A DNA stretch of 64,000 bases from Litorilinea aerophila (GTDB lineage: Bacteria > Chloroflexota > Anaerolineae > Caldilineales > Caldilineaceae), in NCBI RefSeq assembly GCF_006569185.2, contig NZ_VIGC02000001.1, forward strand, positions 124,001 to 188,000, in the 5' to 3' direction. A model generated the notes under the pieces. It searched no databases, was not told where the DNA came from, and saw nothing but the letters and a program-made list of their open reading frames with translations. Shown here piece by piece: positions 49,471-58,764 of the stretch (positions are counted from its first letter, which is position 1; the number at the start of each line of letters is the position of its first letter). A program made the position numbers and the translations under genes.

Positions 49471-51348
49471 TCAACCCGCCAGCTTCGTCTCCACCCCCAT
49501 GAGCTGATGTTGGTGGAGGCGGGCGTAGTGGCCACCCCGGGCCAGCAGGGAGGCATGGTCGCCGTCCTCCACGATGCGCCCCCGCTCCATGACGATGATG
49601 CGGTCGGCGTTGCGGATGGTACTCAAGCGGTGGGCGATGACCAGGCTGGTCCGGGTGCGCAGGATGCGCTCCAATGCCTCCTGGATCAGGGCCTCGGTGG
49701 CGGTGTCGATGCTGCTGGTGGCCTCATCCAGCACCAGGACCCCCTCTGGGTTCAGGGCCAATGCCCGGGCCAGGGCCAGGAGCTGGCGCTGCCCCTGGGA
49801 GAGATTTTCGCCGTTGGGCAGGACCTGGAAGTCGTAGCCGCCGGGCAGTTCCTCGATGAAGCGGGCCGCGTTGCTGAACTCGGCCGCCCGCCGCACGTCC
49901 TCGTCGCTCAGGTCGTCCCGGTAGAGGCGAATGTTGAAGGCGATGGTGCCGGCCAGGCAGACGGGATCCTGGGGCACCACCGCCACGGCCCGGCGCAGGT
50001 CGGTGAGGCGATAGCGCCGCAGGTCTACGCCGTCCAGCAGGATCTGCCCCCGGCGGGGGTCATAGTGGCGGGCCAGCAGGCTGACCAGGCTGGACTTGCC
50101 GGCGCCGGTGGGGCCCACCACCGCCACCGACTGGCCAGGCGGAATGTGGAGGTCGATCCCCCGCAGGACCGGCTCGTCGGGGACGTACCAAAAGTGAACG
50201 TTGCGGAACTCGATCTCTCCCCGCACCCGGGTCAGGGGCACCGGGTCGGGCGGGTCCTGCACCTTGGGCCTGGTGTTCAACATGGCGTAGATGCGCTCCG
50301 CCGCGCCCAGGGCCACCTGGACGGTGTTGTACTCCTGGGAGAGGCGCAGGACCGGCTGGAAGGCCCGCTCGGTGTACTGGACAAAGGCCACCAGCGTCCC
50401 CAGGGTGGCCCAGCCGGCCAGCACCCCCTGCCCGCCGCCGTAGAGGATCAGCCCCAGCCCCACCGAGGAGAGGATCTCCTGCACCGAGAGGAAGAGGGCG
50501 CTGTGCCAGCGCAGCTCGATGAGGGCCTCCCGGTAGCGCTTGTTGTAGGCCTCGAATTCCCGCTCGCTCTCATCCTCCCGGTTGAAGAGCTGCACCACTG
50601 TCATGCCATGGAGGTGCTCGTTCAAAAAGGCGCTGATGCGGGCCTGGGCCGAACGCTCGCCGCTGGAGGACCTGCGGATGCGGGCCCGGAAGTAGCGGGT
50701 CACCACGGCCACCACCGGCAGGACAGCCAGGGAGAGGAGCGCCAGCCGCCAGTTCACCATAAACATGACCACCACGACAACGATCAGGGTGACCCCCTCC
50801 ACCAGGACGATGACGATGCTGCGGGAGAGCACCGCGTTGAGCTGGTCGATGTCGTTGGTCAGGCGAGAGACCAGCTCACCGGTGGAGGTCTGGGTCAGGA
50901 AGCCGTGGTCCTGGCGCAGGATGTGGTCGAAAAGGCGGCTGCGCAGGTCGGCCAGGGCCCGCTGCCCGGCCTGCTGCAGGAAATAGGTGAAGGCGAAGGT
51001 GAGGCCGTAGAGCCCCAGGGCTGTGGCGCCGTAGAGCGCGGTGATCCACCACAGGGAGCGCATCTCGCCCCGGGCGATGGGGCCGTCGATGGCCTGCTGG
51101 AGCAGGTAGGGCGGCACCACGTTCAAGGCCGACGTCCCCAGCATGAGGACCAGGGCCATGATCAGCCAGCGCTTGTAGGGCGCCAGAGAGCTGCCCAACA
51201 GCTTGAACAGGGCCGAATCCTGGTCGGCCACTTCGGTCAAGGAGCGCTGTTCCAGCTCCTCGGCCGCCGGGTCTTCCACCTGGAATCGGTCGTCGGGCGG
51301 TTCGTTTTCCCGGGCACGTCCGTTTGAATCGGGTTTAGGCTTTGGCAT
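49471..51348 (-). CDS. ABC exporter half-transporter with consensus ATPase site
   Basis: 625 aa from the ATG of MPKPKPDSNG, after GAGGAG and overlapping the previous stop by 14 bases. An acidic head of about 55 residues is followed by six membrane helices and the ATPase. Walker A GPTGAGKSS, Walker B VLVLDEATSS with catalytic Glu, H-loop IAHR; the signature is LSQGQ instead of LSGGQ. Paired with the upstream half-transporter it forms a heterodimeric exporter of the multidrug/lipid type. Confidence 0.93.
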   Translation of the reverse strand: MPKPKPDSNGRARENEPPDDRFQVEDPAAEELEQRSLTEVADQDSALFKLLGSSLAPYKRWLIMALVLMLGTSALNVVPPYLLQQAIDGPIARGEMRSLWWITALYGATALGLYGLTFAFTYFLQQAGQRALADLRSRLFDHILRQDHGFLTQTSTGELVSRLTNDIDQLNAVLSRSIVIVLVEGVTLIVVVVVMFMVNWRLALLSLAVLPVVAVVTRYFRARIRRSSSGERSAQARISAFLNEHLHGMTVVQLFNREDESEREFEAYNKRYREALIELRWHSALFLSVQEILSSVGLGLILYGGGQGVLAGWATLGTLVAFVQYTERAFQPVLRLSQEYNTVQVALGAAERIYAMLNTRPKVQDPPDPVPLTRVRGEIEFRNVHFWYVPDEPVLRGIDLHIPPGQSVAVVGPTGAGKSSLVSLLARHYDPRRGQILLDGVDLRRYRLTDLRRAVAVVPQDPVCLAGTIAFNIRLYRDDLSDEDVRRAAEFSNAARFIEELPGGYDFQVLPNGENLSQGQRQLLALARALALNPEGVLVLDEATSSIDTATEALIQEALERILRTRTSLVIAHRLSTIRNADRIIVMERGRIVEDGDHASLLARGGHYARLHQHQLMGVETKLAG

Positions 51349-53092
51349 GGGCTCTCTCCTCACTCGCCTGTTCCACCTCTCGGCGGTACATCTCCGCGTA
51401 GAAGCCACCTTGGGCCAGCAGACTTTCGTGGGTTCCCTGCTCCACAATCCGGCCGTGATCCAACACGATGATCTGGTCGGCGTCCTGAACTGCGGCCAGC
51501 CGCTGGGAGACGATGATCCGGGTGCATTGGGTCTGGCTGTGGCGCAGCTCGTGCAGGATCTCGGCCGCGGTCTTCATATCCACGCTGGCCAGGGCGTCAT
51601 CCAGCAGCAGCACCTTGGGGTTGCGCACCAGGGCCCGGGCGATGGCCGCCCGCTGCTTCTGCCCGCCGGAGAGGGTGGCTCCCCGCTCGCCCACCATGCT
51701 GTCCAGCCCCCGGGGCAACTGGGAAAGGTCGTTGGAGAGGCGGGCCTGCTCCATGGCCTGGTAGATGCGGGCGTCGGGCACGTAGGGAATGCCCAGGGCA
51801 ATGTTGTTGCGCAGGGGCATGCTGAAGAGGAGGGACTCCTGGGGCACGTAGACCACCGTGCGCCGCAGGGTGGAAAGCTTCAGCTCCCGCAGGTCGTAGC
51901 CATCGATGAGGACCCGGCCTTCGTCCGGGTCGTAGATGCGGCCCAGCAGGCTGATGAGCATGCTCTTGCCGGAGCCGGTGGGCCCCACGATGCCCAGGCT
52001 GGAACCGGCGGGGATGTCCAGGTTGATGTGGCGCAAGACCCACCGCTTTTGATCCTCGGCCCAGACGCCCACATCCTCCAGGCGGATATGGCCCTGGAGT
52101 TCCACATCTTTGGCGTTGGGTGAGTCGGTGATCTTGGGCCAGCGCTGCAACAGTTCGCCGATGCGGGCGGCCGCGGCGCTCCCCTGCTGCAGCCGCTCGA
52201 AGGCTCCGGTGATCTGCTGGGCGCCGCTGTTGAGGAGCCCCAGGTAGACGATGAACTGGACATACTGGCCCACCGTGAGCTGCTGGCGGATGATCATCAT
52301 GCCGCCCACGAAGACCACCACCGTGGCCGCAATGCGCACCATCAGGCTGGGAAAGGGGGAGATGGCGCCCGACTGGAGCACGAACTTCAGGTTGCGCTCC
52401 ACGTAGCGCTGGTTGGCCTTGCGGAAGGCCTCACCCACCGCGCTCTCCTGCACATAGGCGGTCAACATGCGGGCTGCGTTCAGATGCTCCTGGGCAAAGG
52501 CAGAGAGCTTCGCGATCTCCTGCTGAACCTGGACAAAGGAACGCTCCAGGATGCGTCCCAAACGCACCTGCACGGCGATGCTCACGGTCAGCATCACCAC
52601 CACCATCACCGCCAGGGCAGGGCTGGTGCGGCTCATGAGCAGACAGCCGATGAGGAGCAGAAAGAGGGCGTGCATGAACATCTGGAAGCCGGCACTGTAG
52701 AAGCGCCAGATGTAGATGAAGTCGTTGGTGCTGCGGGCCAGCAGGTCGCCGGTGCCGTAGCGCTGACGAGTCTCCCGGTCGAAGAGCAGGAGCCGGTGGA
52801 AGAGATCCTGGCTCATGCGGTAGGTGATGCCGGCTGCGATGTTCCCGGTGAGCATCCGCAGCAGGTAGCGGAAGAGCGCCAGGGTCGCCGAAAGGCCCAG
52901 CAGCCCCAGGGCGTAGAGGGCCAGGGTGCGGGGGGGCGCGCCCCGGTTCAGCGCGTCCACCGCCTGCCCCAGCCAGGTGGGGCTGTACGCGCTCGCGCCC
53001 GCACCGATGAAGGCATACAGGGTGCCGATGATCAGCGCGCGACGGTAGGGGCGCATGTAGGGGAGTAGGAAACGTAAGCCTGTCTTTTGCAA
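51335..53092 (-). CDS. ABC exporter half-transporter with degenerate ATPase site
   Basis: 585 aa with TTG start; AAAGGAGG stands five bases before it. Six membrane helices, then Walker A GPTGSGKSM and full signature LSGGQKQR. The catalytic Glu after Walker B is Asp (LLLDDALASVD) and the H-loop His is Gln (IVSQRL). This is the pattern of the non-catalytic half in heterodimeric exporters such as TM287/288 or BmrC; the intact signature serves the other half's ATP. First gene of the exporter operon. Confidence 0.93.
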   Translation of the reverse strand: MQKTGLRFLLPYMRPYRRALIIGTLYAFIGAGASAYSPTWLGQAVDALNRGAPPRTLALYALGLLGLSATLALFRYLLRMLTGNIAAGITYRMSQDLFHRLLLFDRETRQRYGTGDLLARSTNDFIYIWRFYSAGFQMFMHALFLLLIGCLLMSRTSPALAVMVVVMLTVSIAVQVRLGRILERSFVQVQQEIAKLSAFAQEHLNAARMLTAYVQESAVGEAFRKANQRYVERNLKFVLQSGAISPFPSLMVRIAATVVVFVGGMMIIRQQLTVGQYVQFIVYLGLLNSGAQQITGAFERLQQGSAAAARIGELLQRWPKITDSPNAKDVELQGHIRLEDVGVWAEDQKRWVLRHINLDIPAGSSLGIVGPTGSGKSMLISLLGRIYDPDEGRVLIDGYDLRELKLSTLRRTVVYVPQESLLFSMPLRNNIALGIPYVPDARIYQAMEQARLSNDLSQLPRGLDSMVGERGATLSGGQKQRAAIARALVRNPKVLLLDDALASVDMKTAAEILHELRHSQTQCTRIIVSQRLAAVQDADQIIVLDHGRIVEQGTHESLLAQGGFYAEMYRREVEQASEERAHAKA

Positions 53093-53102
53093 GGTTCCTC
53101 CT

Positions 53103-53189
53103 TTACACTCCCATTCCTGTCAACCGAAAATCCGGGCAAAGAACACGCCCAATTGCCCCGCACTCCGGGCAACTGGGCGGCCATGTCAT
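53103..53189 (-). CDS. 28-codon leader ORF of the exporter operon
   Basis: It starts about 25 bases after the predicted transcription start and reads MTWPPSCPECGAIGRV, then LCPDFRLTGMGV. Its TAA stop overlaps the ribosome site (TAAAGGAGG) of the exporter's TTG start. The attenuator-like hairpin lies inside it. A two-codon frame (ATG AGA TGA) overlaps its ATG. It has no strong ribosome site of its own. The layout resembles bmrB before bmrCD. Confidence 0.45.
   Translation of the reverse strand: MTWPPSCPECGAIGRVLCPDFRLTGMGV
53146..53179 (-). terminator. Attenuator-like hairpin in the exporter leader
   Basis: On the minus strand CGCCCAGTTGCCC pairs with GGGCAATTGGGCG (one mismatch, 13-base arms, eight-base loop). 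It is followed by TGTTCTTT, a weak U-tract. It could stop transcription before the exporter genes unless a stalled ribosome opens it. Confidence 0.5.
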
Positions 53190-53220
53190 CTCATACGCGA
53201 ATTTTTAGAGAACTGTATTG

Positions 53221-53250
53221 ATCATATCAAAAGATCATACCAATTTACAA
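53221..53250 (-). promoter_or_regulatory. Promoter of the exporter operon
   Basis: Minus strand: TTGTAA (53250-53245), 18-base spacer, TATGATCA-type -10 box TATGAT (53226-53221). The spacer and -10 contain a direct repeat of TATGATC (13-base period), which may be a regulator site. The start site would be near 53214. Confidence 0.6.
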
Positions 53251-53294
53251 ATAATTTCCGGTGCGCCGTGGTGCGGCGGATGGCAGCCCTTGCG

Positions 53295-53364
53295 GTAGGT
53301 GCGGTCTCTGGCCGCACGGTGTCGCCAGGCCCTGGGCGGATGCGCAGCTGCGAGCTGCGCCTAC
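53295..53364 (+). repeat. Two-hairpin intergenic repeat, unit 1 of a cluster
   Basis: GTAG then stem GTGCGG / CCGCAC (53299-53304, 53312-53317), spacer, stem GCGCAGC / GCTGCGC, then CCTAC. With its left flank it forms an 87-base direct repeat (53279-53365) of unit 3 (53508-53594). Confidence 0.7.
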
Positions 53365-53382
53365 AACGGCGTACCCGTTCTT

Positions 53383-53483
53383 GTAGGGGCGGGCCCCCGT
53401 GCCCGCCCGCTGTCGTCAAACCTACACGGACGCCGGTACCCCGTCGATCTGGCCGCCTTCGGCGGGCCAGAGGCCCGCCCTAC
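53383..53483 (+). repeat. Two-hairpin intergenic repeat, unit 2 of a cluster
   Basis: GTAGG, stem GGCGGGC / GCCCGCC, a long spacer, a second stem GGCGGGC / GCCCGCC (53461-53467, 53473-53479), then CTAC. Here the second hairpin has taken the sequence of the first type, which shows that the hairpins are exchangeable modules. Confidence 0.65.
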
Positions 53484-53523
53484 GTGCCATCGCGCCCGAT
53501 CCGCGCAGATGGCAGCCCTTGCC

Positions 53524-53593
53524 ACAGGTGTGGTCTCTGGCCGCACGGTGTCACCAGGCCCTGGACGGATGCGCAGCTGCGAGCTGCGCCTAC
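53524..53593 (+). repeat. Two-hairpin intergenic repeat, unit 3 of a cluster
   Basis: Like unit 1 but with stem GTGTGG / CCGCAC (53528-53533, 53541-53546), where G-U pairs keep the stem. The second hairpin and CCTAC are the same as in unit 1. The stretch up to the GH13 start at 53728 holds no gene. Confidence 0.65.
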
Positions 53594-53727
53594 GACATGG
53601 CGACGGTTTTCGTACGGGGACGGTTGACACGCCCCCACCCCTGGTCGATAATGCGTTCCAAGGCTGTCAAATGGGCCGGTTCCAGGCCGGCCCTCGCGGT
53701 ACCCATGTGCCAGAGAAAGGGGGAACC

Positions 53728-55791
53728 ATGTCCACGCGCCCACAGGAAGCCATGGACCCGGACGTTGATTGGCTTCTTCAGCATTCCATGCTGCGCCAGG
53801 CCGGAGAGCTGGCCACCCGCTACAGCGGTCGGGGAGCGCTGTGGCGGCATCCCTATGCCCAGGCCCGTCCCCGAGCAGCCGCCTCCCTGGCTTCGGTCTG
53901 GTTCACCGCCTACCCACCCGCCATCATCACCCGAGAGGGCGAAAGTGTCCTCCGGACCCTGGGGGACGAAGCCCTCTGGGCCACCTTCCAGGCCATCGGC
54001 ATCCAGGCCCTCCACACGGGCCCCATGAAACAGGCCGGCGGCCTGCGGGGCCGGGAGTTTACCCCCACGGTGGACGGCCACTTCGACCGCATCGGCCTGG
54101 CCATCGACCCGGTCTTCGGCACCCAGGAGGAGTTCATCGCCATGGCCCAGACGGCCCAGGCCCACGGCGCCGTCATCGTGGATGACATCATCCCCGGCCA
54201 TACGGGCAAGGGGCCAGACTTCCGCCTGGCCGAACGCCGCTACCAGGACTACCCGGGCCTCTACCACATGGTGGAGATCGAGCCGGCAGATTGGGCGCTC
54301 CTGCCTCCGGTGCCGGCGGGCCGGGACTCGGTCAACCTGCGTCCGGAAACGGTGGACCGGCTCCAGGAGCGGGGGTACATCGTGGGCCGCCTGCCCCGGG
54401 TGATCTTCTACGAGCCAGGCGTCAAAGAGACCAACTGGAGCGCCACCGACGTGGTCCGGGGCGTGGACGGTGTGGAGCGACGCTGGGTCTACCTGCACTA
54501 CTTCAAAGAGGGCCAGCCCACCCTCAACTGGCTGGATCCCTCCTTCGCCGCGCCCCGCCTGGTTCTGGGGGACGCCCTCCACTCCCTGGGCGTGCTGGGC
54601 GCGTCCATGCTGCGGCTGGACGCCAATGGCTTCCTGGGCATTGAACGGCGGCCCGATGGCCCCGCCTGGTCCGAGGGACATCCCCTCTCCATCATCGCCA
54701 ATCAGCTCATCGCCGGCCTGGTGCGCAAGATGGGTGGCTTCACCTTCCAGGAGCTGAACCTGACCGTGGACGACATCGCGGCCATGTCCCAGGGCGGCGC
54801 CGACCTCTCCTACGACTTCATCACCCGGCCCGCCTATCACCACGCCCTGGTCACCGGCGACATCGGCTTCCTGCGCCTGATGCTCCACACCATGCACCAG
54901 TACGCCATCGACCCGGCCTCCCTCATCCACGCCCTGCAGAACCACGACGAGCTCACCCTGGAGCTGGTCCACTTCTGGACCCGTCACCGGGACGACCGGT
55001 ACACCCTGCAGGGTCGTGAATGGCGCGGCGGCGAGCTGCGGGAGGCGATCCGGCAGGAGATGTACCGGCGGCTGACCGGCGAACAGGCCCCCTACAACCT
55101 GCCCTTTGTGACCAACGGCGTCGCCTCTACTACGGCCAGCGTGATCGCGGCCGCCCTGGGCATCCGGGACCTCACCCGGCTCACCCCGGCCCAGCAGCGA
55201 CAGATCCAGCAGGCCCACCTGTTGCTGGCCATGTACAACGCCTTCCAGCCGGGGGTCTTCGCCCTCTCCGGCTGGGATCTGGTGGGCGCGTTGCCCCTGC
55301 CCCGAGAGGCAGTGGCCCCTCTCCTGGCCGATGGCGACACCCGCTGGATCAACCGGGGCGCCTATGACCTCATGGACGCCAATCCCGGGGCCATCCATTC
55401 GTCGGCCGGCCTGCCCAAGGCGCCTGCCCTCTACGGCTCCCTGCCCGAGCAGCTCCAGAGGCCGGATTCATTCGCCAGCCAGCTTCAGCGGTTGCTGGCC
55501 GTACGCCAGCAGTATCGCCTCTTCGCCGCCCGCCAGGTGGAGATCCCGGAGGTGCAGCATCCCTCCCTGCTGGTGATGGTCCACGAGCTGCCCGACGACC
55601 CGGCCATCCAGGTGACCGCGCTCAACTTTGGCAGCCGCCCCCTGGAGGAAGCCGTTCCCCTGGCCAGCGTCCAGGCTGGCGAGGTAACGGACATGCTGAG
55701 CGGCCAGTCCATCGGCCAGTTGGATCCCCAGGGCAGGCTGCCCGTGCGCCTGGGAGGCTACACGGGCAGCTCATACCTGATTCGGCAGTAA
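53728..55791 (+). CDS. GH13 alpha-glucosidase/glucosyltransferase (trehalose-synthase-like)
   Basis: 687 aa from the ATG after AAAGGGGG; the open frame upstream consists of repeats. It is a GH13 barrel with nucleophile Asp298 (MLRLDANG), acid Glu342 (TFQELNL) and third carboxylate Asp407 (QNHDEL). The order and the C-terminal beta-domain resemble maltose alpha-D-glucosyltransferases (trehalose synthases). It has no signal peptide and thus acts in the cytoplasm on maltose-like sugars. Specificity within GH13 cannot be read safely. Confidence 0.85.
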   Translation: MSTRPQEAMDPDVDWLLQHSMLRQAGELATRYSGRGALWRHPYAQARPRAAASLASVWFTAYPPAIITREGESVLRTLGDEALWATFQAIGIQALHTGPMKQAGGLRGREFTPTVDGHFDRIGLAIDPVFGTQEEFIAMAQTAQAHGAVIVDDIIPGHTGKGPDFRLAERRYQDYPGLYHMVEIEPADWALLPPVPAGRDSVNLRPETVDRLQERGYIVGRLPRVIFYEPGVKETNWSATDVVRGVDGVERRWVYLHYFKEGQPTLNWLDPSFAAPRLVLGDALHSLGVLGASMLRLDANGFLGIERRPDGPAWSEGHPLSIIANQLIAGLVRKMGGFTFQELNLTVDDIAAMSQGGADLSYDFITRPAYHHALVTGDIGFLRLMLHTMHQYAIDPASLIHALQNHDELTLELVHFWTRHRDDRYTLQGREWRGGELREAIRQEMYRRLTGEQAPYNLPFVTNGVASTTASVIAAALGIRDLTRLTPAQQRQIQQAHLLLAMYNAFQPGVFALSGWDLVGALPLPREAVAPLLADGDTRWINRGAYDLMDANPGAIHSSAGLPKAPALYGSLPEQLQRPDSFASQLQRLLAVRQQYRLFAARQVEIPEVQHPSLLVMVHELPDDPAIQVTALNFGSRPLEEAVPLASVQAGEVTDMLSGQSIGQLDPQGRLPVRLGGYTGSSYLIRQ

Positions 55792-55814
55792 ATTTCAACA
55801 GAGGGTCATTCGCA

Positions 55815-55875
55815 GGTCCCGTTTCCATACGGGACCGCCTGGGTCCAGCACCGGTGCGGTATGAGAACCGCACCG
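55815..55875. terminator. Two hairpins between convergent genes
   Basis: GGTCCCGT / ACGGGACC (55815-55822, 55829-55836) and CGGTGCGGT / ACCGCACCG (55852-55860, 55867-55875) are perfect stems with six-base loops. They lie between the ends of the GH13 and GH2 genes and can serve both directions; neither has a clear T-run. Confidence 0.6.
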
Positions 55876-55920
55876 ACGCGCCCTTTCCTACACCCGGAGC
55901 AGGCTCCAGGGGGCGGGCGC

Positions 55921-58731
55921 TCAACCCGCCGGCGGCTCCCGGAACAGGCCGCGGATGGCGTCTGCCGGGACCTCCACCTGCGGGTCGAAGGCCGGGCTGC
56001 CCAGGTAGACCACCAGGCTGTGCCACATCTGGCGGGCCACCAGCCGCTTCTCCAGGTCGTGGCGCAGGTCCATGGAGCAGACCATGAGCCGGCCGCCGTG
56101 GACCCGGGCCTCGAAGAGCAGCCCCAGGCGCCGGGCTTCGAACCAGGTGTCGATGGGCTGGATCAGGGGGCGCAGCGCCGGCGGCAGGCCGTCCAGCACC
56201 ATGGCTCCCGCGCCGTGGATCAGCTCCCACCATTGCCAGTTGCTGTGGTATTCGGTGGGGAAGTGGGCAAAGACCGGGTGCGCCGGATCGCAGAGGATGC
56301 CCAGGGTGTGGGGCGGCTGACCGTTGGTCCACGCGGTGTTCCAGAAGACGCTGGAGAAGCCCAGGGCCACATCCCCGCGCACAGACGCGGCAGGCTGCTG
56401 GGGCATGAGCAACACCGTGCCCCCGCCCGCCAGGTGATCCAGCGCGGCCTCGTCCAGTTCTTCAGCAACGTGAAGGTCGGCAGGCAGGGGTGTCTCCAGG
56501 TGCTGGGGAAAGACCCAGATCTCCCAGTCGTTCTCAAAGGCTGTCCCATCCACGCCTGCCACCAGGCGATACTTGCGAGCCGGTGCTGCCGCGGCCAGCT
56601 CCACCTGGACAGTGCCGCACGGGGTGAGTCCACCGGTGGGCACGGCCAGGGGTCCCATCTGCCCCTGGGCCACTGTCTGGCCGTCGGCTTCCATCAGCCG
56701 CCAGGACACCACCGCGTCGGCCAGGGGCGTGGGGCCGAAGTGGGCCAGCTCGACGTCGGCCAGGAAGGTCTCCCCTGTGTGCCAGATACGCCGATCCATG
56801 CGGGCCAGGGGCACGGTGCTGTTGCAGAAGCGCCGGAACTCCGCCGCGGTAATGTATCCCTTCTCGTCCCAAAAGGCATCCAGCACTCCCACCAGCGCGG
56901 TGCCCTGGCCGGGAAAATCGTGCAGATCCAGGAGCTGGAAGCCGGCGAAGCCCGGGGTGCGCAGGGCCGACTCAATCTCCTCTTTGTAGCAGAGGGCCTG
57001 GAGCTTGCCGGATGCCATGAGGAAGTCCTGGGCCTGGTCGCCCATGTGGTTGGCCACCAGGAAGTCCCGGAAGATCTCGAAGTTGCGGGCCTTGAGGTGG
57101 CCGGTGTACTTCTCGATCTCCTGGAAATTGGGGTAGACGCACCACTGGCCGATCTCATGGCTGACGATGGGTTTCTGCAGCCGGGCCACGTGTTCCCGGT
57201 AGTCGGTGCGGGTCTCGGGTGGCCGGGCGTTGATGCGAGAATTCAGCCCTTCACCCCAGGCCTGGATGCGGGGCTGGGGGATGTTGTGGTAGTGGTTTTC
57301 GGGGATGGCAGGCCAGCCGGCGCCGCCGGTGTAGACCCGCCGGCCATCTCGCCCCTTCCAGTAAGTGAGCCAGGTGCCCAGGTATTCTTCGTGGCGGCCG
57401 GCCGGCTCGTTGCCATAGGCCATCATGAGGAAGGAAGGGTGGTTGCCGTAGGCGGCCACAATGCGCTCCCCCTCGGCGTAGAGCCACGAGTCCAGGGGCT
57501 TTCCTTCGCCGATGGTGGCGCCCTGGTTGGCCCAGGCTGCACACTCCACCTGGAAGTAGAAGCCCAGCTCATCCGCGGCCACAAAGGCGGCCTCCGGCGG
57601 GCACCAGGAATGGAAGCGGATGTGGTTGAGGCCGTGGGCCTGGCAGATCTGGATGATGCGCCGCCAGGAATCCACGTCGGTGGGCGGATAGCCCGTCCGG
57701 GGGAAGATGCAGCACTCCAGGGTGCCCCGCAGGAAGATCCGCCGCCCGTTGACGGCCAGTTGGGTGCCCGCCACCGCCACCTCCCGCAGGCCAAAGCTGG
57801 TGGTGAAGCCATGGGTGAGGGGCTCGCCCTGGGCGCCCGAAAGCCGGCAAGTCAGGTCCGCCGCCAGACGGTAGAGGGCCGGTGAAAACTCGTCCCAGGG
57901 TTGGGCCTCCTCGCCCAGGGGATACTCCAGATGGACGACGGTCTCCGGGCCGGTCAGGACGAAATCCGCCGCGACGGGAGGCGGCGTGTGGGGCGTCGGG
58001 GTGTTGTAGGCGCTGGCCTGCAGGCGGATCTGCCCGGTGCCGGGCCGCCCCAGGGCGTTGCCCACATGCACCCGCACCAGAGCCGTCCGGCGGGCCACGT
58101 TGGGAAAGACCTGGACCTCTTCGATCCAGACCGGGCTGGCGGCCTCCAGGGCCAGCCGGCCCACGATGCCGTTCCAGTTGCCCTGGGTGTGGTCCGACAC
58201 GCTGTGGGCGTTGGGTCCCACGTTGACGATGAGACGATTGTCCACCCGGATGGTGAGTCGATGGGGGCCGGGGGCGAGGTGGGTGCCCAGCTCGTAGCAG
58301 TGGGGGGTGGACAGGCTCTGCTGTGCGCCCAGCTCCACGTCGTCCAACCAGACCCGGGTCTCCCAGTGGGGACGCTCTAGGAAGAGACGCACCCGCTGCC
58401 CCTGCCAGTGGGGCGGGATCTCCACCATGCGCTGATACCAGGCCGGCCCCACATAGTGTTTCTCCGGCTGCAGCCAGAAAGGGACCTTGATGTTGCCCGG
58501 CTGGCGGTAGGGCGCATAGCGGGGGCTTTCGAACCAGGAACGGTCGAAGATATCGCCGGTCCAGGGGGTATCCACGGTGATGTCGTTGCCGTAGCCCTGG
58601 GCCTGGAGGGAACCGGGCAGCTGAAGCGAGTGGGGCAGGGGGTGGGCGTACCACCCCTCATCCAGGCCCCGATCTTCCGGATCCAGGCGGAAGGCCCAGG
58701 GACCGGCCAGATCCATGTGGGAAGCGGTCAT
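55921..58731 (-). CDS. Glycoside hydrolase family 2 protein
   Basis: 936 aa without signal peptide. The N-terminal sugar-binding domain (GPAWYQRMVEIP, RVRLFLERPHWETRVWLDDVELG) and Ig-like domain precede a TIM barrel with acid Glu442 (AYGNEPAGRHEEY) and nucleophile Glu526 (IVSHEIGQW). A long C-terminal part (about 650-936) adds beta-domains. Family 2 includes beta-galactosidases, -mannosidases and -glucuronidases. It starts 33 bases after the DUF5107-TPR gene, so the two are co-expressed. No strong ribosome site precedes the ATG; Met6 is an alternative. Confidence 0.9.
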   Translation of the reverse strand: MTASHMDLAGPWAFRLDPEDRGLDEGWYAHPLPHSLQLPGSLQAQGYGNDITVDTPWTGDIFDRSWFESPRYAPYRQPGNIKVPFWLQPEKHYVGPAWYQRMVEIPPHWQGQRVRLFLERPHWETRVWLDDVELGAQQSLSTPHCYELGTHLAPGPHRLTIRVDNRLIVNVGPNAHSVSDHTQGNWNGIVGRLALEAASPVWIEEVQVFPNVARRTALVRVHVGNALGRPGTGQIRLQASAYNTPTPHTPPPVAADFVLTGPETVVHLEYPLGEEAQPWDEFSPALYRLAADLTCRLSGAQGEPLTHGFTTSFGLREVAVAGTQLAVNGRRIFLRGTLECCIFPRTGYPPTDVDSWRRIIQICQAHGLNHIRFHSWCPPEAAFVAADELGFYFQVECAAWANQGATIGEGKPLDSWLYAEGERIVAAYGNHPSFLMMAYGNEPAGRHEEYLGTWLTYWKGRDGRRVYTGGAGWPAIPENHYHNIPQPRIQAWGEGLNSRINARPPETRTDYREHVARLQKPIVSHEIGQWCVYPNFQEIEKYTGHLKARNFEIFRDFLVANHMGDQAQDFLMASGKLQALCYKEEIESALRTPGFAGFQLLDLHDFPGQGTALVGVLDAFWDEKGYITAAEFRRFCNSTVPLARMDRRIWHTGETFLADVELAHFGPTPLADAVVSWRLMEADGQTVAQGQMGPLAVPTGGLTPCGTVQVELAAAAPARKYRLVAGVDGTAFENDWEIWVFPQHLETPLPADLHVAEELDEAALDHLAGGGTVLLMPQQPAASVRGDVALGFSSVFWNTAWTNGQPPHTLGILCDPAHPVFAHFPTEYHSNWQWWELIHGAGAMVLDGLPPALRPLIQPIDTWFEARRLGLLFEARVHGGRLMVCSMDLRHDLEKRLVARQMWHSLVVYLGSPAFDPQVEVPADAIRGLFREPPAG

Positions 58732-58764
58732 GGTTGATGTCGCTTTCTGGTGGCAGTTCGTGAT

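Noticed and set aside
53279-53594. Repeat cluster considered as a CRISPR array
   Set aside because: Units are long hairpin elements of unequal length with unequal spacing; there are no regular short repeats with unique spacers and no cas genes.
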